From Chitinophagaceae bacterium UBA4407 (GTDB lineage: Bacteria; Bacteroidota; Bacteroidia; Chitinophagales; Chitinophagaceae), in contig DGQT01000105.1 in assembly GCA_002390845.1 (NCBI GenBank), positions 76,210 to 140,209 of the forward strand: 64,000 bases of DNA, in the 5' to 3' direction. The translations under genes and the position numbers were made by a program. A model generated the notes under the pieces. The model was not told the DNA's origin, searched no databases, and saw nothing but the letters and a program-made list of their open reading frames with translations. This document shows positions 44,461 through 53,023 of the stretch, piece after piece. Position 1 is the stretch's first letter; every line of letters starts with the position of its first letter.

Positions 44461-45018
44461 ATGAAAGATTTTAAAACATCTATTGTACTTAAGGATAACC
44501 GGACTGCAAGTTTGCGATTGCTTGAAAAAGAAGACGCTGTTGCATTACATAGCTACCTGCAAAACCTTTCTGCGGAAAGCCGCGGCCGCTTTGGTCCGCA
44601 CCCTTTTGATTGGCAAACTGTAGAAGCAATCTGCAACAGCCTGCCCGGTGATGTTTTACGTTTTATTGCTGAAGATGATCAGCAGAACATTATCGCATAT
44701 ATGCTTGTTAAAAATGGTATGATCAGTGCAGATAAAGACCGCTATCATCAACTGAATATTTTCTTAGACGAAACAATTACCGGCACCAATGCACCTTCAG
44801 TTGCCGATGCCTGGCAAAACTCCGGGCTTGGCTCAGCAATGTTTCAGTACATACTTAACTACATGAAAAATACGGGTTATAAATATGCAGTGCTCTGGGG
44901 TGGTGTACAAACATTAAATGCAAGAGCGGTTCATTTTTATAAACTGCATGGTTTTACGCAAGTAGGATCTTTTTTGTACGATGGAAAAGATAATTTGGAT
45001 ATGATGCTTGAATTATAA
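44461..45018 (+). CDS. GNAT family N-acetyltransferase
   Basis: A 185-residue GNAT-fold protein. The acetyl-CoA binding part is WQNSGLGSAMFQYILNYMKN (a Q/RxxGxG/A variant), followed by WGGVQTLNARAVHFYKLHGF, the typical Asn-x-x-A-x-x-F/Y-Y-x-x-x-GF signature. Substrate unknown. It lies 48 bp upstream of a Bcr/CflA transporter on the same strand, so a shared transcript is likely. Confidence 0.85.
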   Translation: MKDFKTSIVLKDNRTASLRLLEKEDAVALHSYLQNLSAESRGRFGPHPFDWQTVEAICNSLPGDVLRFIAEDDQQNIIAYMLVKNGMISADKDRYHQLNIFLDETITGTNAPSVADAWQNSGLGSAMFQYILNYMKNTGYKYAVLWGGVQTLNARAVHFYKLHGFTQVGSFLYDGKDNLDMMLEL

Positions 45019-45066
45019 AGTGTTGGTTGTGTTTGTAAAAGCTGATGCACACTTACCTTTGAATAC

Positions 45067-46311
45067 ATGAAAGGGAAAGAGAAGTTTTTAACAATACTGA
45101 TACTCGGCTTGCTTTCTGCCATTGGCCCTTTTTCAATAGACATGTATTTACCGGGTTTCCCCGATATTGCTGCTGATCTTAATACAACGGTGGCACATGT
45201 TTCACTTTCACTCTCCAGTTTTTTTATTGGTATTTCTTTTGGGCAATTGATTTACGGTCCATTTATCGATCGTTTTGGGCGTAAGAAACCTTTATATGTG
45301 GGCCTCTTTATTTACCTGATTGCTGCTGCAGGTTGTGCTTTTGCTTCTTCTGTAAATGCACTGATTGTTTTCAGGTTGGTACAGGCATTAGGCGGTTGTG
45401 CTGGTATGGTAACTTCAAGGGCACTGGTAAGAGATATTTTTCCGGTATCTGAAAATGCCAAAATATTTTCGTTGCTGATGCTGGTGGTGGGTGTATCGCC
45501 CATTATTGCACCAACATTGGGCGGCTATGTTACAGCGGCATTAGGCTGGCGTTATGTTTTTGCGGTGCTTGCTTTAATTGCAGTAATTATACTGGTTGCC
45601 ATTCATTATGCTTTACCGGAAGGAAGAAAAGCCGACAGCAGTTTATCGATGCGCCCACGGCAGATTGCCAGAAATTTTTTGCAGGTATTAAAAGAACCGC
45701 AATTCTATACGTATGTTTTTACAGGCTCTGTTGCATCTGCAGGATTGTACACTTATATTGCAGGTTCACCTTATGTGTTCATGCAATTGTATCACATCAC
45801 CGAAAAGCAATACGGCTGGGTATTTGCGCTCATAGCGATGGGGCTTATCGGTGCCAGCCAGTTGAACAGTGTTTTGTTGAAAAATTATAAGAGCGAGCAG
45901 GTTATAAAAGTTGCATTGCTGTGCCAGACAGCGACAGGGTTGGTACTTTTTGCAGGTACTACGCTTGGCTGGCTCGATCTGTTTAGTACCATATTTTTTA
46001 TCTTTATTTTTTTATGTTGCCAGGGTTTTATTTTTCCCAACTCGTCTGCGCTTTCGCTTGCGCCTTTCAGTAAAAATGCCGGGAGCGCCTCAGCAGTTAT
46101 GGGGTGTATACAGATGGCCATTGGTACCCTTGCTTCTGTGGCAGTAAGTTTTTTAAGCAATGGTACTGCCTTGCCAATGACAGGCATCATGTGCTTTTGT
46201 GCATTCGCCGCCTTTTGTATTTTAATGGCTGGCAGTAAAATGATCATCCGACACAGGGCCAGTATTGAAGAAGTAGAAGAAGAATCGGCGGAAATGATTA
46301 GCATGTCGTAA
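45067..46311 (+). CDS. Bcr/CflA family drug:H+ antiporter
   Basis: A 414-residue, 12-helix MFS protein. SAIGPFSIDMYLPGFPDIAA and YGPFIDRFGRKKPLYVGLFI are the Bcr/CflA-branch signatures (motif A RFGRKK), and RLVQALGGCAGMVTSRALVR is motif C-like. It probably exports toxic compounds. The acidic C-terminal tail (EEVEEESAEMISMS) is unusual. A bidirectional terminator separates it from the convergent ychF. Confidence 0.9.
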   Translation: MKGKEKFLTILILGLLSAIGPFSIDMYLPGFPDIAADLNTTVAHVSLSLSSFFIGISFGQLIYGPFIDRFGRKKPLYVGLFIYLIAAAGCAFASSVNALIVFRLVQALGGCAGMVTSRALVRDIFPVSENAKIFSLLMLVVGVSPIIAPTLGGYVTAALGWRYVFAVLALIAVIILVAIHYALPEGRKADSSLSMRPRQIARNFLQVLKEPQFYTYVFTGSVASAGLYTYIAGSPYVFMQLYHITEKQYGWVFALIAMGLIGASQLNSVLLKNYKSEQVIKVALLCQTATGLVLFAGTTLGWLDLFSTIFFIFIFLCCQGFIFPNSSALSLAPFSKNAGSASAVMGCIQMAIGTLASVAVSFLSNGTALPMTGIMCFCAFAAFCILMAGSKMIIRHRASIEEVEEESAEMISMS

Positions 46312-46341
46312 TCCTGCTTTTTTCAAAAAAGCATTTGCAAT

Positions 46342-46370
46342 AAAAAAGCCACTCAAATAAGTGGCTTTTT
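46342..46370. terminator. bidirectional terminator
   Basis: AAAAAAGCCACT, 6-nt loop, AGTGGCTTTTT: an 11-bp stem with A-run and T-run on its two sides, between the stops of convergent bcr-like and ychF genes. Confidence 0.85.
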
Positions 46371-46393
46371 ATTTTTACGTTCGTTTTATCTGG

Positions 46394-47491
46394 CTATACA
46401 TTAAACCTGAAGTGCATTAGGTCTCCATCTTCTACCATATAATCTTTTCCCTGAACCGAAAGTTTACCGGCATCCCGGCAGGCAGCTTCTGATTCGTACT
46501 TTACAAAATCTGCATACTTAATAACCTCGGCGCGTATAAAGCCTTTTTCAAAATCGGTATGAATAACGCCTGCAGCCTGCGGTGCCAGCATACCTTTGGT
46601 AATGGTCCATGCACGAACTTCCTGCACACCCGCTGTAAAATAAGTGGCCAGGTTTAAAATTTTATAGGTCGATTTAATCAGCCTTGCTACACCGCTTTCG
46701 TGAAGACCCATATCTTCCAGAAACAATTGCCTGTCTTCAAAACTTTCCATAACGGCAATCTCGCTTTCAATTTCGGCACTTACTAAAAGTATCTCTGCGT
46801 TTTCGCCTTTAACTGCTTCCATCAGCGCCTTTGTGTGATGGTTGCCGCTGACCACAGATTTTTCATCTACATTACAAACATAAATCACCGGCTTTATGGT
46901 AAGCATAAAAAGATCGGCCAGGTATTTTTCTTTGTCCTCTTTACTTACTTCAAAACCACGTGCATTTTTTCCTTGTTCCAAATGATTTTTTAAATCTTTC
47001 AGCACAGCCAATGCTGCCGGTGCATCTTTATCGGTTTTCAGTAATTTTTCCGTCTTGTTTATTTTCTTATCAACACTGTCAAGGTCTTTCAACTGAAGTT
47101 CGGTATCAATAATTTCTTTATCACTCACCGGGTCAATCTTGCCGTCAACATGAATCACATTATCATCGTCAAAACAGCGCAGTACATGAATAATGGCATC
47201 CGTAGCCCTTATGTTTCCAAGAAACTGGTTGCCCAGACCTTCTCCTTTGCTGGCGCCTTTTACAAGGCCTGCAATGTCAACAATTTCCACTGTGGTAGGC
47301 ACCACTTTATTGGGCTTCACCAATTTTTCCAGCACAATCAGCCGCTCATCAGGAACCGTAATTACACCGATATTTGGCTCAATGGTGCAGAACGGAAAAT
47401 TGGCCGCCTGCGCCTTTGCATTACTCAATGCATTAAACAAAGTAGATTTTCCCACATTCGGCAATCCCACAATTCCAGCTTGTAAAGCCAT
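46394..47491 (-). CDS. ychF: ribosome-binding ATPase YchF
   Basis: A 365-residue Obg-type P-loop protein. G1 is GIVGLPNVGKSTLFNAL; EIVDIAGLVKGASKGEGLGN is the G3 region; VYVCNVDEKS is the N-x-x-E form typical of YchF, which prefers ATP to GTP. A TGS domain closes the protein (KGFIRAEVIKYADFVKY). YchF binds ribosomes and affects stress responses. Full length and intact. Confidence 0.96.
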   Translation of the reverse strand: MALQAGIVGLPNVGKSTLFNALSNAKAQAANFPFCTIEPNIGVITVPDERLIVLEKLVKPNKVVPTTVEIVDIAGLVKGASKGEGLGNQFLGNIRATDAIIHVLRCFDDDNVIHVDGKIDPVSDKEIIDTELQLKDLDSVDKKINKTEKLLKTDKDAPAALAVLKDLKNHLEQGKNARGFEVSKEDKEKYLADLFMLTIKPVIYVCNVDEKSVVSGNHHTKALMEAVKGENAEILLVSAEIESEIAVMESFEDRQLFLEDMGLHESGVARLIKSTYKILNLATYFTAGVQEVRAWTITKGMLAPQAAGVIHTDFEKGFIRAEVIKYADFVKYESEAACRDAGKLSVQGKDYMVEDGDLMHFRFNV

Positions 47492-47529
47492 AGAAAAAAG
47501 TTTATAGTTTGTAGTTTACAGTTTATAGT

Positions 47530-47655
47530 TTTTTTTGAGCCCGGTAACACTATTTGATAATTTGGTAATTTGAAGATGTGTTGATTTAATACATTATCAA
47601 ATTGGCCAATCACCAAATTACCAAATCAACATCCTTGCGTCGCACACTTGAACTG
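47530..47655 (+). repeat. GCGTCGC element copy 23, interrupted middle
   Basis: TTTTTTGAGCCCGGT, then about 85 bp of an AATTTGGTAATTTG-type inverted repeat replacing the normal middle, then CTTGCGTCGCACACTTG. Antisense to ychF. Confidence 0.75.
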
Positions 47656-47743
47656 AATAACATGATGTAGCATTAAATTTCGCGGCGCAAAAGTAGCAAT
47701 CTTGATACAAATCGAAGTTTTAATTTGGAACGTTTAAAACAAG

Positions 47744-48253
47744 TCAATAACTCCTATGAATTTTGAATTGTCCATTTGTAATTGATACAACTTGGTATGG
47801 AGTTTCCCGTGTTATATTCCCGGAAAAAGATCCTTTGATAAAATCATCGGTTATTTCTGAAATCGTTAATAAAAATTCATTACTACCTATACTAGTAAAT
47901 CTGTCAATTGTTGAATTAGATTGTGAGGGAAAACTAATCTGGAAAACATCAAGCACCCTCACAGCGCTAGGATCTACTAAAGGGTAATAGTAAATGCCCG
48001 TTAAGGAATCAACAAGAAATCGGGTAAGTCCAACATATGCGTGTTCTTGAGTTTTTGTATTATTTCCTTGAATATTGATGCTATAGACTGGGGCCTCTCC
48101 GGAGGTGCCAATGTATTTATATCCGTAAATACTGTCAAACGAATAATTTTTGTTTCCTAACTCAAAATTGAAATAATAAGGGCTGGCTGTTTCTTTTTTA
48201 CAACCCATTATTACAAATAATAACGCAAAAATTATTGTTATGCTTCCTTTCAT
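47744..48253 (-). CDS. lipoprotein of unknown function
   Basis: A 169-residue protein starting MKGSITIIFALLFVIMGCKK, a clear lipoprotein signal with Cys at the lipobox. The mature part is beta-rich (YYFNFELGNKNYSFDSIYGY; ITNGQFKIHRSY at the end), resembling small Bacteroidota outer-membrane lipoproteins. ATG 48253 is chosen because it begins the signal; the frame is open further upstream. It is divergent from the SpmAB-like gene. Confidence 0.75.
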   Translation of the reverse strand: MKGSITIIFALLFVIMGCKKETASPYYFNFELGNKNYSFDSIYGYKYIGTSGEAPVYSINIQGNNTKTQEHAYVGLTRFLVDSLTGIYYYPLVDPSAVRVLDVFQISFPSQSNSTIDRFTSIGSNEFLLTISEITDDFIKGSFSGNITRETPYQVVSITNGQFKIHRSY

Positions 48254-48395
48254 AAAGGCGTGTAGATGATTGTATTCAAATGTAAGTATTGTACTGAAAT
48301 TTTCTGAATGACAATTATTAAACCTCATGCAAGTGGAAACTTTATTTTATTTTACGGCTTCATCAAAATCTCCGCCTCAGGCGGATCGGGGCATT

Positions 48396-49628
48396 ATGGC
48401 ATTAAACATTGTTTGGGTCGCTTTCATCGTAATCGCTTTCGTTATTGCATTGATCAAAGCAATTTTCCTTGGCGATACCACCATTTTCAAAACGCTGGTT
48501 GATGGTATTTTCGACTCAGCAAAATCTTCTGTGGTTGATGTGGCTTTCTCCCTTGCTGGCACCATGGTTTTCTTCCTCGGTTTAATGAATATCGCCGAAA
48601 AAGCTGGGGCCATTAACTGGCTGGCACGCAGGCTAAACCCATTTATGAAAAGGCTTTTCCCCGAAGTGCCGGATGGTCATCCTGCGATGGGCCAAATGGT
48701 GATGAATTTCAGCGCAAATATGCTTGGGCTTGATAATGCAGCTACACCATTTGGTTTAAAAGCCATGCAAAGCCTGGAAGATATTAATCCAAACAAAGGC
48801 ACGGCATCAAACCCGCAGATCATGTTCCTGGTCCTGCACACCAGCGGACTGGTACTAATACCACTTTCTATATTTACCTATCGTCTTGCCGCTGGTTCAA
48901 CCGATGCCACCAGCGTTTTTATTCCCTGTGTTTTAGGAACGGTAATCACCACGCTTGCCGCCATTTTTGTGGTGGGTATTAAACAAAAACTAAAATGGGA
49001 TCTTGTTTTTATATCCTGGATTGGTGCCATACTGTTGTTTGTTGTGGCTTTAATGGGCGCTGTTTATTTCATGAGCCCTGAAATGAAAAACACCTTCAGC
49101 ACGGTTTCGGGTAACCTGGTGTTGTTAATTATTATCGTCACCATCATTCTAGGTGGCGTATGGAAAAAAGTTTCTGTATTCGATGCCTTTATTGAAGGTG
49201 CCAAAGAAGGTTTTAATGTGGTGATAAAAATAATCCCCTACCTCGTTGGTATGCTGGTAGCCATTCGTGTTTTTCGCGATAGCGGAGCACTTGGTTATAT
49301 AACAGATGGCATTGCTTACCTGCTGCATTTAACCGGTGTAAACACAGACTTTGTTCCCGCCTTGCCAACCGCAATTATGAAACCATTCAGTGGTAGCGGC
49401 GCCCGTGGTTTAATGATTGATACTATGAAAGCTTATGGTGCAGATTCTTTTGTTGGCAAAGTTGCCTGCACTTTCCAGGGCAGTGCAGATACTACTTTTT
49501 ACATTCTCGCTTTATACTTTGGCAGCGTGGGCATAAAAAATGTTCGTTACTCCGTTTGGGCAGGCATGGCCGCAGATTTTATAGGCGTTATTGCAGCAAT
49601 ATTTATTGCGTATATTTTCTTCAGGTAA
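48396..49628 (+). CDS. SpmA-SpmB fused nucleoside-recognition membrane protein
   Basis: A 410-residue membrane protein with two nucleoside-recognition (Gate) domains. The first half carries NFSANMLGLDNAATPFGLKAM, shown in parts as NFSANMLGLDNAATPFG, the SpmA signature; the second half carries IPYLVGMLVAIRVFRDSGAL and MKPFSGSGARGLMIDTM, the SpmB signature. In spore formers the two proteins are separate and help spore core maturation; in Bacteroidota the fused form is common and its transport role is unknown. ATG 48396 begins the first helix; the upstream in-frame extension is not hydrophobic. Confidence 0.88.
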   Translation: MALNIVWVAFIVIAFVIALIKAIFLGDTTIFKTLVDGIFDSAKSSVVDVAFSLAGTMVFFLGLMNIAEKAGAINWLARRLNPFMKRLFPEVPDGHPAMGQMVMNFSANMLGLDNAATPFGLKAMQSLEDINPNKGTASNPQIMFLVLHTSGLVLIPLSIFTYRLAAGSTDATSVFIPCVLGTVITTLAAIFVVGIKQKLKWDLVFISWIGAILLFVVALMGAVYFMSPEMKNTFSTVSGNLVLLIIIVTIILGGVWKKVSVFDAFIEGAKEGFNVVIKIIPYLVGMLVAIRVFRDSGALGYITDGIAYLLHLTGVNTDFVPALPTAIMKPFSGSGARGLMIDTMKAYGADSFVGKVACTFQGSADTTFYILALYFGSVGIKNVRYSVWAGMAADFIGVIAAIFIAYIFFR

Positions 49629-49631
49629 GTA

Positions 49632-49775
49632 ATTTTTTTGAACCCATCTTTAGTATTTCAATTAAACATTCTTGCGTTTTTAATTCCGTATGCCTCATCG
49701 GAACGCACTCTTGTGCGGTTGGATTATGAATGGGCTTTTACCGCAGCGAAGGTTGACGGCGACAACACCGTCAAC
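49632..49775 (+). repeat. GCGTCGC element copy 24 (long form, interrupted core)
   Basis: TTTTTTTGAACCCATC, middle AGTATTTCAATTAAACATTC, then TTGCGT, a 26-bp insertion (49678-49703), and CGCACTCTTGTGCG. The tail GTTGGATTATGAATGGGCTT ends in a perfect 8-bp hairpin GTTGACGG/CCGTCAAC (49752-49775). Confidence 0.8.
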
Positions 49776-49810
49776 GGCAAGAGGGACACAAACAGCCTCG
49801 AAAAATAAAA

Positions 49811-50488
49811 TCATTTTGAAACAGGCAATGGATTAAATTCCCCAACTTGTATGATTTTTTGAAACTTATAATCGAATGGATCAAAATAAATAAGCTCTTC
49901 TCCTTCTTTTGTGTGCACTTTTATTTCCATTGATTCTGTTTGATCATGTCCAACGAAATAACCCAATCTAAAAGAAGCAGAATAATCTTTTTCAATTTTG
50001 TCTTTTTGTGTTTCGTAAGGCCCATAAAGTTTAATTGGTAATTTGATCGCCAATTTTTCTTCAAATGCCGTTCCCGCCAATATCTTGGTACAACATGGAT
50101 ATATTTCTTTCTCAACTTGTAATCCTTCCGGAACTGGAATAATAGCCTTTGCCATCAGAAGTCTATTATGCCCATCAATATAAGCATAAAAAAGATTTTT
50201 GTCCACCTCAAAAAATCCTTCATCTGAGTATTCCGTATAAATGCGGTTGAAGAAGTATAAGTTACCGGATGTTTTATTTTTAATGTTTATTGTACATTCA
50301 GCCATAAATTCATCCTTAATCAGTAAAGAAATTTTTACTTCACAATCTTCATTACTGCTGCTTAGAGTTTGATTTACCATCTTATTATTAATTAATTTTT
50401 TCTCCGGATTGTTTCTATTTGTAGAAAAAATACAAGCATTAATGCTTAATAAAAAAAAACATAAATATTTGATATCTGTTAATACCAT
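49811..50488 (-). CDS. exported protein, probable immunity partner of the PAAR toxin
   Basis: A 225-residue protein with an N-terminal hydrophobic segment (YLCFFLLSINACIFS) that could be a lipoprotein or signal-anchor sequence, then a soluble beta-rich domain with two cysteines (YPCCTKI). Its ATG (50488) lies inside the end of the PAAR-toxin gene with a 10-bp overlap, so the two are translated together. Toxin-then-immunity order with overlap is the usual arrangement of polymorphic effectors; an exported immunity protein would fit a toxin acting in the periplasm or arriving from outside. No family recognised. Confidence 0.65.
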   Translation of the reverse strand: MVLTDIKYLCFFLLSINACIFSTNRNNPEKKLINNKMVNQTLSSSNEDCEVKISLLIKDEFMAECTINIKNKTSGNLYFFNRIYTEYSDEGFFEVDKNLFYAYIDGHNRLLMAKAIIPVPEGLQVEKEIYPCCTKILAGTAFEEKLAIKLPIKLYGPYETQKDKIEKDYSASFRLGYFVGHDQTESMEIKVHTKEGEELIYFDPFDYKFQKIIQVGEFNPLPVSK

Positions 50489-51369
50489 TGTCTTTGCGGT
50501 TGAGGCACATACCATTCAGATCTAATTTTATTTTCAGTAAATGGATCAGAATCATTAGGGGGAATTCCGGCCGTATGAAGTTCCTCTAAAGGTGCTGTAG
50601 GCGGTAAAAGACTCCCGGGATTAGGTTTACTATCATTGGGGGCACTTCCAGTGTATAAAGTTCCATTAGCACCGTGGTCAGCATGAATAATTTCATGGGC
50701 TAAGCCAATTGCAGGGGGTCTTGTTAGCCAAGGTTGAGGCCCAATTGTTTCTTTGTCAGGATTATATTCTATTTCAGGAGGGGTCTTGGTTGGCCAGCAA
50801 CGATTTCCTTTTTTTGTTTTGCTCTCTCCAACGGATATAATTGCTCCGCCGGCATCGTTTAAAGATTTCAGCAATTTCTTTCCAGTCGGTGTATTATCAA
50901 TCATTATCAAATCACCCAGTACTTTGCTTTGATACTCTGGGTTATTCGGATCAGGTTTGATTGATATTTCTCCATATTTTATAACTCCATCGTCTTCAGC
51001 TTTAATGCCCAAAAACTGTAAAAGGTTACCCCACCAACCTTTTTGCGGCAGAGTTATGCTCAAGGATACAGATGCCGGGCCACCTATAAGAACTGTCGGA
51101 AGTCCTATTGATATTATCCCCCCGTGCGCCGTGTTATCGTTTTGACGAGAAGCAAATCGGCCACCAATAATGACCGAAGTTGAGCCCATAACAATTGCGT
51201 CAGGTGGTCCAATACATGTACACATATTTCCTATAACAGCGGCCGGAATTCCACCTATTAGTACATTGGGCACACCGATTGGTAAAATAGGTCCTCCAAC
51301 ATGTGGCTTAGGCCCATCTGACATTGGACAAGTATGCATATCGCCTATTCTCGCAGCTGGATTTCCCAT
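50479..51369 (-). CDS. PAAR-domain effector with M91/NleD-like metallopeptidase domain
   Basis: A 296-residue protein. Residues 1 to about 105 are a PAAR/DUF4150-type spike tip (MGNPAARIGDMHTCPMSDGP, then GGPILPIGVPNVLIGGIPAA and ISIGLPTVLIGGP). Residues about 150-260 resemble the M91/NleD zinc-peptidase effectors: TPTGKKLLKSLNDAGG and the metal site LAHEIIHADHGANG with His225, Glu226, His229. PAAR proteins tip type VI secretion or related contractile spikes and carry toxins. No T6SS structural genes are in the window, so this is an orphan effector locus. The target protein is unknown. Confidence 0.82.
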   Translation of the reverse strand: MGNPAARIGDMHTCPMSDGPKPHVGGPILPIGVPNVLIGGIPAAVIGNMCTCIGPPDAIVMGSTSVIIGGRFASRQNDNTAHGGIISIGLPTVLIGGPASVSLSITLPQKGWWGNLLQFLGIKAEDDGVIKYGEISIKPDPNNPEYQSKVLGDLIMIDNTPTGKKLLKSLNDAGGAIISVGESKTKKGNRCWPTKTPPEIEYNPDKETIGPQPWLTRPPAIGLAHEIIHADHGANGTLYTGSAPNDSKPNPGSLLPPTAPLEELHTAGIPPNDSDPFTENKIRSEWYVPQPQRQWY

Positions 51370-51522
51370 AAAATTTACTAATCTAATATTTAAAAGGTCT
51401 AAATAATAAATAATATTTGTTCAATCATAATACTAAAATAATTCTGTTTTTTTCATTAAGTATCGCAATGCACTTGCTTTGCCAGCTTACTCAAAAAAAT
51501 ACTAAGGTTTGCCCTCCTCAAC

Positions 51523-51581
51523 ACTTTCGTATATTTTTTTATCTTGTTAATGTTTGTTATTCTATAAAAATATACGAAAGT
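51523..51581. repeat. inverted repeat with ACTTTCGTATA arms
   Basis: ACTTTCGTATATTTTT at 51523-51538 and its reverse complement at 51566-51581 form 16-bp arms around about 27 bp. The ACTTTCGTATA/TATACGAAAGT motif recurs near other AT-rich inserts in the window. Confidence 0.75.
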
Positions 51582-51644
51582 TATTTCCTTAACAAATACA
51601 GTTTGCTGCTTGTTACTCATTTACATTATCCTTCGCCGCAATAA

Positions 51645-51722
51645 AGCCCAATCGAATTATCATAAGTACTAGTGAGCGTTGCGAGAAGCGATGCTTTGAA
51701 AATATAAAGCCGGGCAAAAAAA
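51645..51722 (-). repeat. GCGTCGC element copy 25, degenerate
   Basis: Minus strand: TTTTTTGCCCGGC, middle TTTTCAAAGCATCGCTTC, then a diverged core TCGCAACGCTCACTAGTACT. Recognisable mostly by its constant end. Confidence 0.6.
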
Positions 51723-51976
51723 GAACTAACCTGAAAAGCCTGCTTACTGCTAAAATTTCATTTATCTTAAAATAATAAAGATAAATTATTAATATAAATT
51801 AGGACCGAAGTTGGCCTTCTAACCGACAACTTTTTTAATCATACGCCAAGGTAGTTAAAAGCGTAGGTGGGCTATGAAAATCGCTTAAACGCTATTTGGT
51901 CTTCATCGCTTACCAGGAGGCCTTGCAGCGATAGTTTTTTGCAATTGTTGTTTTAACCGTTAATTACACTTTTGTT

Positions 51977-52417
51977 TTATTTCAATAGTTGTTGAGAAAG
52001 TCTAAATAGCACGAATAGTATAATAGCCCCAACAACAACTTTCACAATATTTGACTGTAGTTTATTGAATTTTTCATCCTCAATATTCGTATGTTCAATT
52101 TCTTGCTTTTCTATTGCAATTTCTCCTGCTGTCTTTTCAACTTGAGTGTTAGCTATTTCTTTGTTAATATGCTCAGTAATTTCTTCTTCAGTTATTTCTT
52201 CACCAATGTCTTCTCCTATCCCCTTAAAAAAGCGAATTGCACCAAATACTATTGCACCCCACCAGTAAACGTAAGGGTTGATAATAGTGAAGAAAATACC
52301 AAATATGCAGAGTGCTAAACCACTCCAAATCTTCTGATCCCTTTCTTTTTTTTTCTGTTTTATGAAATTATTATACAATTCTCTTTGTGTTTGAATTTCT
52401 TCTTTTTCAGTTTCCAT
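51977..52417 (-). CDS. small membrane protein of unknown function (146 aa)
   Basis: An acidic, helix-rich N-terminal part (METEKEEIQTQRELYNNFIK), two hydrophobic segments (about residues 32-64, containing IWSGLALCIFGIFFTIINPY), a long acidic coiled-coil-like stretch (EEITEEEITEHINKEIANTQ) and a C-terminal transmembrane helix (VKVVVGAIILFVLFRLS). I do not recognise the family. Codon use is AT-rich. Confidence 0.7.
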   Translation of the reverse strand: METEKEEIQTQRELYNNFIKQKKKERDQKIWSGLALCIFGIFFTIINPYVYWWGAIVFGAIRFFKGIGEDIGEEITEEEITEHINKEIANTQVEKTAGEIAIEKQEIEHTNIEDEKFNKLQSNIVKVVVGAIILFVLFRLSQQLLK

Positions 52418-52485
52418 ATTGTATTTTTTAGTGAATATTTTAAGATTCTATGCGTTTTGAAAAATTACAATCAGTATATTTCTGT

Positions 52486-52614
52486 ACCGATGTTTGTCGC
52501 CAGACAAACATCGGTCGCTTAGATTTACGCTTCAGTAAAAGCCCATTCCCCTCCAACCGCCCAGCTGTACGACGCAACCCAAGCCCAACAGTGTCCCTCA
52601 GCCCGGTCAATAAT
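52486..52614 (-). repeat. GCGTCGC element copy 26 (long form with strong hairpin)
   Basis: Minus strand: ATTGACCGGGC, core GGTTGCGTCGTACAGCTGGG, tail GGTTGGAGGGGAATGGGCTT and TTACTGAAGCGTAAATCTAA, ending in a perfect 13-bp hairpin, arms 52486-52498 and 52503-52515 with a 4-nt loop. Confidence 0.8.
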
Positions 52615-52621
52615 CCTCTTA

Positions 52622-52820
52622 TTACTGCACTCTGCTTACCGGCTCGCTCCATTCGCCATAGCCGTTGCGGTCTAGGCCGCGAACACGGTAAAAATAGCGC
52701 TGGCCACGTTTTACATCATCATCAGTAAACGTGAGTTTTTTGGTGGTTTTGTAATGGCTGTATGGCGGCTGTAGCACCAGCACATTCGGTGTGAATGCCC
52801 TGCCTTTTTCTACCTCAAAC
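52622..52820 (-). pseudogene. 5'-truncated copy of the FnIII gene
   Basis: Nearly identical to the last 66 codons of the FnIII gene at 55448-56062 (GYGEWSEPVSRVQ end conserved; several synonymous and a few coding changes, such as FNRNGYG to LDRNGYG). The frame is still open over the copied part but has no start, and homology stops abruptly at about 52825. A GCGTCGC element lies directly downstream, as with the full gene. Confidence 0.85.
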
Positions 52821-52829
52821 TAGCCTCGC

Positions 52830-52918
52830 TTATATCATACGCCTTAGTAAAACCTCATTCCCAATCCAACAGTACAAGCTCACAACTCACAGACACGCAA
52901 CATAGCCGGAACTCAAAA
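52830..52918 (-). repeat. GCGTCGC element copy 26b, interrupted
   Basis: Minus strand: TTTTGAGTTCCGGC, then TTGCGT, extra bases (52879-52894 replaces 6 bp of core), CTTGTACTGTTGGATTGGGA and TTTTACTAAGGCGTATGAT. Lies directly upstream of the FnIII fragment. Confidence 0.65.
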
Positions 52919-53023
52919 TGTTGATGGCAGGTGTTTATTAATCCAACCCTTGGGTATTAAGCTGAAACAGTTATTTATGTGCCGTTGCATTTAATCGTTA
53001 GAAAAAATCATTTACAGATTTGA

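Larger units (their letters stand above)
51370..51976. other. 607-bp AT-rich region without a gene
   Basis: No convincing frame. Contains the long inverted repeat 51523-51581 and element copy 25 (51645-51722). The rest, upstream of the PAAR gene and downstream of the 146-residue protein gene, shows nothing recognisable. Confidence 0.5.
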
